Shown here: positions 18,459-26,931 of the stretch, piece after piece
Layout: the number at the start of each line of letters is the position of its first letter
How positions within the stretch are numbered: the first letter of the stretch is position 1
Assembly: GCA_947564305.1 (NCBI GenBank)
Contig: CANOBT010000066.1
Coordinates: forward strand, 1 to 29,626
Direction of reading: 5' to 3'
DNA from: an uncultured Lachnospiraceae bacterium
GTDB lineage: Bacteria; Bacillota_A; Clostridia; Lachnospirales; Lachnospiraceae
Length of the DNA stretch: 29,626 nt
The notes under the pieces: generated by a model
What the model was told of the DNA's origin: nothing
Seen by the model: only the letters and a program-made list of their open reading frames with translations
Database searches by the model: none
Translations under genes and position numbers: made by a program

Positions 18459-18518
18459 ACTGCTTCTCCCCTTTCCTCTATGTACCCTCAAAAGCTGCAC
18501 CAAAAACAGTTCCTTCTG

Positions 18519-19949
18519 TCATCTGTCAACTAATTCGATCGACCCGATGCCATATCCGTACTCTTCCATATCCTGCTCATTTGCAAGCAGGATCCTGGCT
18601 CCGGTACGGGAATCCGTAAGTAAAAAAAATACCTCGTACTTTACCTGTCTCAGCTCATCTACCGGAATATCTGCCCGGAGCGTTATCGTCTTCTCCGCCT
18701 CATTTCCCCCTGTCAATTCGCACAGACTGCCCTTCATCTCATAGGACAGATGAGTATCCTGCTCCTTGTCATAGAGGATCAGTTCCGCCGTCGGCTCGGC
18801 ATACAGCGGTGCAAACCCGGCATTCCTGATCGTTACGCCCGCTTCTATATAATCCATAAAGGTATTGTGATGGAATTCTGCTTTTTTGATCAGCAGACGG
18901 TACCCAAGATGACGTTCAATATAGGTATAACCGTCCATCCCCTTAAAACATCCCTTCTCAGTGATCACGGTATTCTTCCATTTATCCAGTACCGCCTGGT
19001 CATGTCCCTCATTCAGATAGGTGACATGCATGGTTGCCAGATCCTTCATGGCATTCTCAAGGTCGTTGTAATAGTTATCGTTGACTACTTCTCCGCCGTT
19101 AGGGACCAGACAGCACAGTCTCTCCTGAAAGGACAGTTCGGCCTTTCTCTCCGAAATCTTCTGTCCTCTGGCTTCATAGGCCCGGTATGTACCATAATCT
19201 CCCTCATTTCCAAGCATACCGTCATTGTAGAGACTGATCCTTCCCGCCAGAAGATGATCTGACAGCGCCTCCCTTGTCACCTCCCAGAGACCGGTGATCT
19301 GTCGCCATTGCTGCGGCGTTCTCACTGCCAGGTAAATCGTGTTCTCCGTCACGCTGTCCAGCTTCTCTGCCAGTCGGAACAGATCGCCTTCCCCGGAATA
19401 TTTCGTGCCGTTCATCTCTCCCCAATTGCCGATAAACAACCCCTGAAGGACAAAGATCTGCCCACTCGACTCCCGCAGGACATTCTCCAGCTGTTCCATA
19501 TGCCGCAAAATAATATCGATGCTCTCCGGTTCATATTGCTCGTTTTCTCCGTCCCAATCATAGACAAAACGGACGATTAACTGCTTATCAAGATCTCCCA
19601 ACGCCAAAAACAGAGAAGCCACATTTTGCATCCCCGCCTCGCTGATCTCACCATCACGATATTTCTGCAGATTGATCTCCACCAGTGACAGGCTTGTGTG
19701 CTCATCATTCCTGTACAGTTCCTGTATCAGCTGCCAGTAATTTACCTTCTCATCCGTTATCATGAAACGGTATAGATTATAGAATCCCCTCCCAGGATTG
19801 CGAAGCTCCCTGGCGGATTCTTTAAACCTGTAATTTTCCATTCTGATATTTCCCCGAAAATGATTTAAGACCACGATACACAGCGGCATGATCACGATCA
19901 GTGCAGCAAGTAACACTCTGAAAAATCTTATTCTCTCTTTCCGATTCAT
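18519..19949 (-). CDS. Membrane-anchored DUF4874/DUF4832 protein, glycosidase-like
   Basis: 476 residues from the ATG at 19949, one base after the stop of the upstream gene (TAATATG). A single hydrophobic segment at residues 10-30 after a basic start is a signal anchor, so the rest is outside the membrane. Residues about 45-230 fit DUF4874 (NPGRGFYN at 51-58, RFVYDWDG at 127-134, and GLFIGNWGEMN at 170-180). The C-terminal part fits DUF4832, with a beta-sandwich-like end. The GxWGE segment resembles the acid/base Glu of TIM-barrel glycosidases, with Glu178 the candidate. An extracellular glycan-cleaving or glycan-binding role fits the setting, and it could substitute for the hydrolase domain of PelA, which I do not find in this window. 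Activity is not established for these families. Confidence 0.8.
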   Translation of the reverse strand: MNRKERIRFFRVLLAALIVIMPLCIVVLNHFRGNIRMENYRFKESARELRNPGRGFYNLYRFMITDEKVNYWQLIQELYRNDEHTSLSLVEINLQKYRDGEISEAGMQNVASLFLALGDLDKQLIVRFVYDWDGENEQYEPESIDIILRHMEQLENVLRESSGQIFVLQGLFIGNWGEMNGTKYSGEGDLFRLAEKLDSVTENTIYLAVRTPQQWRQITGLWEVTREALSDHLLAGRISLYNDGMLGNEGDYGTYRAYEARGQKISERKAELSFQERLCCLVPNGGEVVNDNYYNDLENAMKDLATMHVTYLNEGHDQAVLDKWKNTVITEKGCFKGMDGYTYIERHLGYRLLIKKAEFHHNTFMDYIEAGVTIRNAGFAPLYAEPTAELILYDKEQDTHLSYEMKGSLCELTGGNEAEKTITLRADIPVDELRQVKYEVFFLLTDSRTGARILLANEQDMEEYGYGIGSIELVDR

Positions 19950-19950
19950 A

Positions 19951-21039
19951 TTATCGTCTCTTTCGCTCCAACACCCTGATCCTGAACGCAACCGCCAACA
20001 CACTCAGAAACATGCGGAGCATATAGCTTACCGGTTCCAGTCCCGAATGCATACTCTTACCGTCCGTCCTCACATGCATCACTGCAGGCACTTCAACGAT
20101 CCGAAACTCAAGTAACAGCATCTGCAGGATCATATTGGCATCCGGATATTGATGATCGAAATGATTATATGCAGAGTAATAGGTAAACGCGTTTCTGCTT
20201 AGTCCCTGCAGTCCGGTCGTGGGGTCGGCGATCCTTCTCCCCGTTGCCATACGGATCATCGTCCGAAAAAGAGCAAATGCAGACTTCTTCCAGACAGAGA
20301 CCGGAAATGCCGAGCTTCCCTCCATAAATCTGGAAGCAAGCACAAGATCCGGCCCATTTCCATCGCTGTCATTCTCCTGCAGCTTCTGATAGAGCAGCGG
20401 AATATTGCAGGCATCATGCTGTCCATCGGCATCCATCTGGATCACGTATTGATAATTCTTCCGAAATGCATATTTATACCCCAACTGCAGGGCGCTCCCA
20501 TAGCCAAGCCCATACACATTCGTAATATGAATACATCCATATTGGTCTATGATCTGTCCTGAAGCATCCGAAGACGCATCATCAATACACAAAACATCTG
20601 CTATAGCCATGATCTCTGGCTGTAGCAGCTGTTCCAACACCTTCCAAAGATTCTTTTCCTCATTTTTCACAGGCAGAATGACCAAAAGGTCTTTTTGAGA
20701 CTGCCTCTCTGTCCCACTCTTCTCCTGCAGCAGCAGAGATACTTCTATCGCAAGTTCCTGATTTCTCATCATCAGCCTGGAAACAAGCAGACTGAACTGG
20801 TAACATAAAAACAGGCTCACGGCGCCGATGCACAGAACCGGCATTTCCTGCTTCTCCCGGATCTCCCATCCTGCCATCTTGTACACACTGCCCGTCACGA
20901 TCAGTACTATCCCTGCTATTTCCCATACCACGGCAAGGTCGGCGGTCATTCTTTTCACGGCAAGCAGCCAGAAGCTGCACAGCATGACCGCGATGCCCAC
21001 AATGATCATTGTCCCTTCCAGAATGGTGCCAGATTCCAT
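19951..21039 (-). CDS. DUF2304-GT2 fusion, polyprenyl-phosphate glycosyltransferase-like
   Basis: 362 residues. Residues 1-105 hold three hydrophobic segments and a charged tail in the pattern of DUF2304 (MTADLAVVWEIAGIVL, LFLCYQFSLLVSRLMMRNQE). Residues about 116-345 are a dolichyl-phosphate-mannose-synthase-type GT2 domain: LLVILPVKNEEKNL, CIDDASSDAS (Asp153/Asp154), and QMDADGQHDA (Asp203/Asp205). The product should be a polyprenyl-phosphate-linked sugar, the donor that GT-C enzymes use, which fits the GT-C-like proteins in this locus. DUF2304 and this GT2 type are commonly two adjacent genes; here they are one. GGGAGG (21045-21050) five bases before the ATG makes the start firm. The stop touches the next start (TAATATG), so the pair is translationally coupled. 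Confidence 0.87.
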   Translation of the reverse strand: MESGTILEGTMIIVGIAVMLCSFWLLAVKRMTADLAVVWEIAGIVLIVTGSVYKMAGWEIREKQEMPVLCIGAVSLFLCYQFSLLVSRLMMRNQELAIEVSLLLQEKSGTERQSQKDLLVILPVKNEEKNLWKVLEQLLQPEIMAIADVLCIDDASSDASGQIIDQYGCIHITNVYGLGYGSALQLGYKYAFRKNYQYVIQMDADGQHDACNIPLLYQKLQENDSDGNGPDLVLASRFMEGSSAFPVSVWKKSAFALFRTMIRMATGRRIADPTTGLQGLSRNAFTYYSAYNHFDHQYPDANMILQMLLLEFRIVEVPAVMHVRTDGKSMHSGLEPVSYMLRMFLSVLAVAFRIRVLERKRR

Positions 21040-21060
21040 GAAAACCTCCCCGGCGGCTCC

Positions 21061-22539
21061 TTATCCTGCAAGTCCGCGCTCCTTTTTCTTCTGCCCTTCA
21101 TTGTCCTTCTGATAAACTACACTGGAAGGCATCTTTCCCCTGCCCCGCTTTAACAGCAGCCATTTACAGAACGTATTCCTGTTCAGATTCTTTTCTACCC
21201 AGCGAAGTCTGGCATAGGCGACAGACCAGCCGGCGAACGCGCCAAGCAGAACTCCGAGCCCATACCAGATTTCAGACAGGTGCGTCGCAAAGACACTGCC
21301 CAGGAATGTTACGCCGCAGAAGACAAGCGTCGTCAGTACCGCCCCGTTTAAGTCATTGTAATAATACAGGAAAAGATTGGCCGCATACATCAGGAACAGG
21401 ATAAAATACCCGGCTGCCATACAGGGATAGATCCGCATGACCATCCCGCCAAATCCGTAACGCGGCAGCAGCACGATACAGAGCAGATAAACCACCACCG
21501 AGATAATAAACTGTATCCGCACCAGGCTCATCAACTCATTGGCGATCGAGCGAAACATCCGTCTCTTCGCATTGTCAATGTCGGTCCGCTTCCCACCGAT
21601 CACGGCCTCGGAATAAGCTCTGTACTTATCATGAAAATGCATCTCGATCCTGGCAATAAAGATAACCGTGGCGGAAATATTCGTGAACATGGCAATACAA
21701 GTCGCCATATCATAAGGCTGATTACAGACAAAGCTCTTAACCACGACGATCCGCATATCCGTCGTCCAGAATACAAAATTATGGATATACAATCCCAGTA
21801 TATACAGGAAATTGGCCACGACCAGCTGCCACCATTTCCCGAAATATTTGATCACCGGCTTGTACCGGCTGCTGTTCTTCACAAAATACCGCTTTACGGT
21901 GGCAAACTCCATGGCTGCGATCAGGAAAAATCCGATCATCAGGGAAAACAGTATGGCAATCGTTACTTCCCACCGGAACAGAAATCTTAAAATCACTGAC
22001 AGGATAAAAGTAACCACCATGCCGATCAGAAAATAGAGCGATATCTTCTGATAATCTTTACAGATCGAAAGATACAGCATGGAATAAAATACCAGTACCA
22101 GGGAGATATACCCGCTAAATCCCGTAAACACATAGAATACGCTTACGCCGCCGACGAAGTGCTCCCACAGGCAAAACGGGATCCCCAGAAGGCAGCTGAG
22201 TACGATGTTCATCATCAGTCCCAGATAATAGCAGGGAAGGATATCCTGATAGCGCTCCTCGAAGATCGCATCCTGCATATACTTGGACAGCACCGCATTA
22301 AAAGGGGCGGCTGTCAGCAGGGCAAAGATGAACGTATATAGCACGGTACAGAAGAACACTTCTCTGTCCAGATAAGCCGTCTTATTCAGCCCCAGCACAC
22401 GTCCCATCAAGATGATATTCGCTATCACAAGCACCATCGGCGCCACCGTGGCGATTGTACTGTAGGTAAATCCCACCAGACTCGCAAAGACTGACTTTTT
22501 CTCAAATATATGATTTAATTTAACGCCAATACCCGCCAT
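21061..22539 (-). CDS. pelG: PelG, membrane transporter of the Pel synthase
   Basis: 492 residues with about 12 membrane helices. The opening MAGIGVKLNHIFEKKSVFAS and the following helix 'STIATVAPMVLVIANIILMG' are characteristic of PelG, an MOP-superfamily flippase-like protein (456 residues in Pseudomonas). In Pseudomonas, PelG forms an inner-membrane complex with PelD, PelE and PelF and is thought to carry the growing polymer across the membrane. The C-terminal 35 residues are short, charged and rich in Lys/Gly. GGAGAGG (22546-22552) lies within the last codons of pelF, and the pelF stop and pelG start are separated by one base (TAATATG), so synthase and transporter should be made in step. 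Directly downstream is the DUF2304-GT2 gene rather than a further pel gene. Confidence 0.92.
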   Translation of the reverse strand: MAGIGVKLNHIFEKKSVFASLVGFTYSTIATVAPMVLVIANIILMGRVLGLNKTAYLDREVFFCTVLYTFIFALLTAAPFNAVLSKYMQDAIFEERYQDILPCYYLGLMMNIVLSCLLGIPFCLWEHFVGGVSVFYVFTGFSGYISLVLVFYSMLYLSICKDYQKISLYFLIGMVVTFILSVILRFLFRWEVTIAILFSLMIGFFLIAAMEFATVKRYFVKNSSRYKPVIKYFGKWWQLVVANFLYILGLYIHNFVFWTTDMRIVVVKSFVCNQPYDMATCIAMFTNISATVIFIARIEMHFHDKYRAYSEAVIGGKRTDIDNAKRRMFRSIANELMSLVRIQFIISVVVYLLCIVLLPRYGFGGMVMRIYPCMAAGYFILFLMYAANLFLYYYNDLNGAVLTTLVFCGVTFLGSVFATHLSEIWYGLGVLLGAFAGWSVAYARLRWVEKNLNRNTFCKWLLLKRGRGKMPSSVVYQKDNEGQKKKERGLAG

Positions 22540-22540
22540 A

Positions 22541-24025
22541 TTATACCTCTCCTACATAATCCTCCGCCTGTTTCTCCACAGGTTCCGTAACATTTTCCGC
22601 CCAGGGCAGCTGCAGGCTTGCCGCAAAATCCTTGTAGACTTCACCGTAGGCGTGCAGCATATTCTCCATGCGGTAGAGCGAAGACACTCTGCGATAGCCG
22701 TTCTCTCCCATCTGCATGCGCAGCTGCTTATCCTGCGCCAGTGTGAGGATTGCCTGTGTGATCTCTCCGATATTCATGATATGGGTAATAATCCCTGCTT
22801 CCCCAAATACATCATCGCCGCCATTTCCCAGGATCAGTCCTCTGCAGTCGCCCACGTCTGTGGCGATCACCGGCTTATGTGCCGCAAAGCTTTCCAGAAT
22901 TGTCAACGGCTGCCCTTCACTGATACTGGTCAGGATCATCATGTCCATTTTCCCATAATATTCCAGCACATCGATCCTGCCGGTAAAGATGATGTCCGGA
23001 ATCCCCATAATCCCGACCATATCAAAACATTCCTGTGCGTAGCCTTCATCATTGTCCCATGGCCCCATGATCCAAAGCTTCAGTCGTGGTTCTTTCTCCT
23101 TGGCAAATCCGAACGCCTGGATCAGCGTCTTGACATCTTTGATCGGCGTTACGCGAAAGACTGCACCGATATAGATTTCTTCCGTCTCTGCCTCGGTCTT
23201 ACCCAGAAGATTCTGGAATTTCCCGACTTGAATCCCGTTAGCGATCACCATAGTCTTTTCCACCGGACATTCAAGCTCAGCCTGCAGCTCTCTGGCACGC
23301 CCATACAGACTGGTAACCAGCTCGGCCCTGTCATAGGCCATCTTGGACATCTTATGGAATTGTTCGATCCAGATATTCTTATAAATCCCTTTGACCCATT
23401 TGGAACGAATCAGCTCCTCTTCCCGCTCTCTCGTATAGATCCCGTGTTCGGACACCAACAGGCGGCCTCCATGCATGTATTTTCCCATACATCCCAGCAC
23501 ACCTGCATACCCGGTGCACAGGCAGTGATAGACATCGGCCTTGGGGACTTTCATCTGCAGCGTTCGAAAGAGCGGCAGATAGATCGAGCGCATCGTCCAC
23601 AGGAAATCCGTAAACACAAACTGGCTGTAATTCAGCATATAGAAATCCGACACTGCGTTAAAGAAATCCTCCCCCATCAGAAGATCGTTGAGGGAGCGCT
23701 TTTTCTTCTGGAAAAAGTCAATCAATACCTCCCACTCTACCTGCTTTCCCAACAAGAGGCTGCGCAGTGCCTGATATTCCTTCTTGTTCATCCGGCTTCC
23801 GCGCCTTCTTCTACTCCAGTCCAGATCATCCAGGTAGAGCTCCTGTACTTCCACCACATTCTTCGGCAATTCGTATACGAATTTTCCCCGCAGCTCCCTG
23901 TTCGCCACGATCGCCAGAATAATAAACTCCTGATCGGGAAACGAACGAATCAGGCCATGCGCCCAGCTGGACATACCGCCTACCGTATAGGGATAGCATC
24001 CTTCCGCCACTATACAAATTCTCAT
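22541..24025 (-). CDS. pelF: PelF, Pel polymer glycosyltransferase (GT4)
   Basis: 494 residues, close to Pseudomonas PelF (507). It opens MRICIVAEGCYPYTVGGMSS, the hallmark of PelF, and has the family-specific mid region SEHGIYTREREEEL (192-205), the FRVTPIKDVKTLI donor-binding strand with basic residues at 291-299, and the E-x7-E pair Glu370/Glu378 in SEGQPLTILESF. It is a soluble cytoplasmic enzyme expected to polymerise an N-acetylhexosamine from a UDP-sugar while docked on PelG/PelD/PelE. Pel in Pseudomonas is a GalNAc/GalN-rich polymer; here the sugar is an inference. The start has no close Shine-Dalgarno: GAGAAAGG is 13 bases away, with a three-codon ATG-TAG unit in between that ends exactly at the start codon. 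Confidence 0.94.
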   Translation of the reverse strand: MRICIVAEGCYPYTVGGMSSWAHGLIRSFPDQEFIILAIVANRELRGKFVYELPKNVVEVQELYLDDLDWSRRRRGSRMNKKEYQALRSLLLGKQVEWEVLIDFFQKKKRSLNDLLMGEDFFNAVSDFYMLNYSQFVFTDFLWTMRSIYLPLFRTLQMKVPKADVYHCLCTGYAGVLGCMGKYMHGGRLLVSEHGIYTREREEELIRSKWVKGIYKNIWIEQFHKMSKMAYDRAELVTSLYGRARELQAELECPVEKTMVIANGIQVGKFQNLLGKTEAETEEIYIGAVFRVTPIKDVKTLIQAFGFAKEKEPRLKLWIMGPWDNDEGYAQECFDMVGIMGIPDIIFTGRIDVLEYYGKMDMMILTSISEGQPLTILESFAAHKPVIATDVGDCRGLILGNGGDDVFGEAGIITHIMNIGEITQAILTLAQDKQLRMQMGENGYRRVSSLYRMENMLHAYGEVYKDFAASLQLPWAENVTEPVEKQAEDYVGEV

Positions 24026-24067
24026 CTATGTACCCATGCCTTTCTCTTAGCCTGTATCAGACTGCCT

Positions 24068-25888
24068 CTAATAAATGGATCTTAAGGTGATCACTGCCTT
24101 TTCCTGCATAACCTCTATCAGATAGACATCCTCTTCCAGTTCTTTCCAGTCTCCGCCTTCCACACTCTCTATCGTTTCCTGGTCGGTCCTTAACACAAAC
24201 CATACCGGCGCTCCCACGTCCTCTATCTCAAGATGGATCGCGTTAAACTCTCTTGTCTCTCTATAATCCAAAGCGAGAAAACTGCGAATCCTCTCATCAC
24301 ATTCTGACACCGTTGTATTGGCGAATCCCTGCTCACCGATTCCATAATACTGTATATTCCGCCGATAATTATTGGATGCCTCCACCCACTCGACGCCATC
24401 CTCCTGTGCGGATAAAATATGGCTTAAGTCCGTCATAATACTGGTATAGCCTAATGCTGTTCTGAGACTTCTGATCCGAAGATCATGTCGCGCTGCATCC
24501 TCAAATCCATCCAATACAGCGCTCTGCCTGGTAACATACTCTGACAGATATCCGATCACTTCCCTGTTCTCGTTGCAATTCTCGACAACCGTCCTCACTG
24601 AGGAAAGCAGATCCTCCTGTAGCGCATTTTCCACTTCTTCATCGGTAAGTCCGTCCGCATAGAAGGAAGTAAACCGATAGTCAGGCAGCACTTCCTGCAT
24701 AAATTCATGATCCAACGCAATTTTTTTCTCAAGGGGTGTATCCGACAGACAGGCGCCGGACAATCCGGTCTCCGCATCCTGCTCGTTCAATAATTTCATA
24801 TACCGCTCAAACTGTTTCCCATCCGGACGCTTATCATCTTCATAATCAAGCTGCGGTGCGAGCATACAGGAGATCGCAGTGCCGCTCTCCCGCCTGATGG
24901 CAACCACTTCCGGCCAGATAACATTCTGGTAGAATCCCGCCATCGACTGACTGTAACGCTCTAACATCACATCCGTATTCTCATCTGCCAGTCCCGGGTA
25001 ATTGACATAGATCAGATTCTGCGCGTTCACCACCGGATAGATGTCGTATGGTTTCCTTTCCGCTGACATGGCTGTCAGGATCCCTAATCCAGCAATATCC
25101 TCCATATACTTTCCGTTAACGGCAAAGACCACAGCCGTCTCATGGTTCGTTTTCCAGATGATCGCAGGCATTTCTTCCTCTTCCACAGGCTCATTGCCGA
25201 GTGACTTTTTCCTTGGCTCGCCATTCATATAAATCTCGCTCTCGGAAGACACCTCATACCACGGAAACGTAAACGAAACATCTTCCTCCAAGCTTTCTTC
25301 CGTGTAAACCGCTTCGCCTCCCAGCAAAAATCCTTCCTGCAGGTGAACACTCTCTACCGTCATCTCCTCTGCCCGGATCGCCCGAATGCCCAGAAGCGTC
25401 TGCAGGCGCTGATTTTCTTTCACAATGGATACATCCGGCAGGTCACAGAAGATAAGGTCGATCCCCGACTGTACATATCCTTCCAGAAGATCGCAGTTTT
25501 CTTCCTTATTCCAGTCAACTCCCGCAGCATCCAGAACGATCAGGGCAGACTGCGCCTCCTGATCCGTCTTCTTCGCCGCTTCATAATCCGCCAATGACAG
25601 ATAATCCGCCATATTTTTCTTGGCATAGGCTGCCCACAGGGATACCATCTCTCTGACAGGTGTGTCATTTTCTCCGATAAAGAAAACCGTCTCCCGCAGT
25701 TCATTCTCGAAACTGCCATTATTCACACTGTAAGCATCACTTCTGTTCGGAATCTGTGACGTATCCACAATATAAGCGTTTTCTTCATAATGGTTCCAGC
25801 TTTCCAGAGCAACATTGGAAAACTGAAACAGGAAAAATACGATGAACATTACGATCGTGATCGTAACATAATTACGGCGTGATATCAT
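24068..25888 (-). CDS. Membrane-anchored DUF2194 protein in the PelA-deacetylase position
   Basis: 606 residues. A signal anchor at 8-27 after MISRRNY leaves the bulk outside the cell. Residues about 60-300 look like an alpha/beta domain (TVFFIGEND, SALIVLDAAGVDW, DLIFCDLPD). Residues about 335-500 recall a polysaccharide-deacetylase-like barrel with a possible first motif APQLDYEDDKRPDG (344-357), and the last 100 residues are beta-rich. I recognise it as DUF2194. It sits between pelE and pelF, where Bacillus-type pel operons carry the PelA deacetylase domain, so a role in processing or binding nascent polymer is likely. However, no H-x3-H zinc pair is visible; the nearest His residues are isolated (393, 468). 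It may be inactive, or its metal site may differ. The start ATG has a weak site and overlaps a short leader frame. Confidence 0.75.
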   Translation of the reverse strand: MISRRNYVTITIVMFIVFFLFQFSNVALESWNHYEENAYIVDTSQIPNRSDAYSVNNGSFENELRETVFFIGENDTPVREMVSLWAAYAKKNMADYLSLADYEAAKKTDQEAQSALIVLDAAGVDWNKEENCDLLEGYVQSGIDLIFCDLPDVSIVKENQRLQTLLGIRAIRAEEMTVESVHLQEGFLLGGEAVYTEESLEEDVSFTFPWYEVSSESEIYMNGEPRKKSLGNEPVEEEEMPAIIWKTNHETAVVFAVNGKYMEDIAGLGILTAMSAERKPYDIYPVVNAQNLIYVNYPGLADENTDVMLERYSQSMAGFYQNVIWPEVVAIRRESGTAISCMLAPQLDYEDDKRPDGKQFERYMKLLNEQDAETGLSGACLSDTPLEKKIALDHEFMQEVLPDYRFTSFYADGLTDEEVENALQEDLLSSVRTVVENCNENREVIGYLSEYVTRQSAVLDGFEDAARHDLRIRSLRTALGYTSIMTDLSHILSAQEDGVEWVEASNNYRRNIQYYGIGEQGFANTTVSECDERIRSFLALDYRETREFNAIHLEIEDVGAPVWFVLRTDQETIESVEGGDWKELEEDVYLIEVMQEKAVITLRSIY

Positions 25889-25901
25889 TTCTTATAACCA
25901 T
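25872..25901 (-). other. Nine-codon leader frame overlapping the DUF2194 start
   Basis: ATG at 25901 behind GGAAAGGA reads MVIRNDITP and ends with TAA at 25872-25874, 17 bases inside the DUF2194 gene and in another frame. The DUF2194 start itself (25888) has no close ribosome binding site, so ribosomes may load here and re-initiate. This is seen in sequence; function is inferred and could be chance. Confidence 0.3.
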
Positions 25902-25971
25902 GTCCTTTCCAGAGTTCATCCCCTGAAATAAGCTGTATCCTTATGTCTTATGACATCCCGATACAAGCCTG
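25889..25971 (-). other. Gap between pelE and the DUF2194 gene
   Basis: This 83-base gap is one of the longest in the Pel part. It contains the GGAAAGGA site of the leader frame and a small perfect inverted repeat, ATGTC-loop-GACAT at 25933-25946 (five-base arms, four-base loop). I see no promoter boxes and no T-run that would make the hairpin a terminator. Confidence 0.4.
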
Positions 25972-26931
25972 TCAGCTGAAAATGCGGATCAGCTCCAGTG
26001 TTTCATTGTCGATCACCACATCTGATTTCTTCAGGGCGTCCAGCGTCCGGAAAAACGCTTCTCTGTTTCTGACGATAAAATACAACTTCAGTTTACAGGT
26101 AAAAGACGAGAGCCGGTCCGGATACTGCTTTGCCAGACGCTCGCACCATTTCTCGCAGTTCTCATAATCGCGGATATCCAGAAGCCTCAGACAGACACTC
26201 TCATACTGCTTATCTGTCATACCGGAAGGATTCTTCGTATAGAAAGACTCTGCCGCCTCCGTCATCATCCGCACGAATTTGTTCTGCTCCAGTTCGGCAA
26301 AAACCTGCTGCTTCAATATTTCATCGGTATATTTTAGCATCATATCTTCGTATTCCGTCTGATCGCTTTCTTCCTCGCGCATCCCCAGATACAGCTTCTG
26401 CGCTTCCAGACGGAACTCATTCAGTTCATGACTCAGAATGGATGCCGCATAATGCGATGACTCCGAATCATTCGTCTCCAGAGCCATTGCAATGGCCGAC
26501 AGAGAGTTGCGTATCTCGCCTTTTAACACATTCAGCATGGCCGCACGCAGACTCTTCCGATCATTGACGGCAATGGCCTCCTCCAGAGGGATCACGTTCA
26601 TCTCCCTCTCTTCATCCGCTTTCAGCTGTGTCCTGACGCGTTCCTTGCTGAAAATTACATCATCCAGTTCCACCTGAAACCGGAAAATGGTCAGATAGAA
26701 CAGATGCACGACGAAGAAAAACAGCGGTCCGACAACCGGGCACAGCAGCATGACGATAAACCGCAGCAGATAGGTTCTTCTGTTGTCATGCAGCCGCTCG
26801 GCCTGCCCTTCCCTCTCTCTGTTGCGGACAGGAACCAGGATGAGTATACCGATCAGCAGATACAGAACTGCTACGATCACATTAATGATAACAATGATGC
26901 AAAAGACAAACTCATCCCTTGTCAAGGTCAT
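25972..26931 (-). CDS. pelE: PelE-like protein, two membrane helices and helical-repeat tail
   Basis: 319 residues from the ATG at 26931, which overlaps the stop of the PelD gene (ATGA) and follows GAGGGGG at 26939-26945. Two membrane helices (about 8-35 and 56-82) are separated by a basic loop. A long cytoplasmic helical region follows, with TPR-like pairs (ADEEREMNVIPLEEAIAV, SLRAAMLNVLKGEIRNSLSA, YENCEKWCERLAKQYPDRLS). Length, topology, helical repeats and position directly after PelD and before pelF agree with PelE (329 residues in Pseudomonas), which scaffolds the PelD-PelE-PelF-PelG complex. Sequence identity to any PelE cannot be measured here, so the assignment rests on architecture and synteny. 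The acidic, Glu-rich helical part probably contacts the cytoplasmic domains of PelD and PelF. Confidence 0.82.
   Translation of the reverse strand: MTLTRDEFVFCIIVIINVIVAVLYLLIGILILVPVRNREREGQAERLHDNRRTYLLRFIVMLLCPVVGPLFFFVVHLFYLTIFRFQVELDDVIFSKERVRTQLKADEEREMNVIPLEEAIAVNDRKSLRAAMLNVLKGEIRNSLSAIAMALETNDSESSHYAASILSHELNEFRLEAQKLYLGMREEESDQTEYEDMMLKYTDEILKQQVFAELEQNKFVRMMTEAAESFYTKNPSGMTDKQYESVCLRLLDIRDYENCEKWCERLAKQYPDRLSSFTCKLKLYFIVRNREAFFRTLDALKKSDVVIDNETLELIRIFS

Noticed and set aside
18459..18518. Weak hairpin (ACAG/CTGT) followed by five T residues on the minus strand
   Set aside because: The stem is only four base pairs, too weak for an intrinsic terminator, and the downstream gene has its own good ribosome binding site.
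22652..24085. 477-codon open frame on the + strand
   Set aside because: It is the antisense shadow of pelF. Its translation is rich in His/Gln/Pro/Cys with no domain pattern, while the minus strand encodes a textbook PelF.
25933..25946. Inverted repeat ATGTC-TTAT-GACAT
   Set aside because: Short and isolated, with no promoter elements or T-run next to it. Kept only as a note in the gap description.
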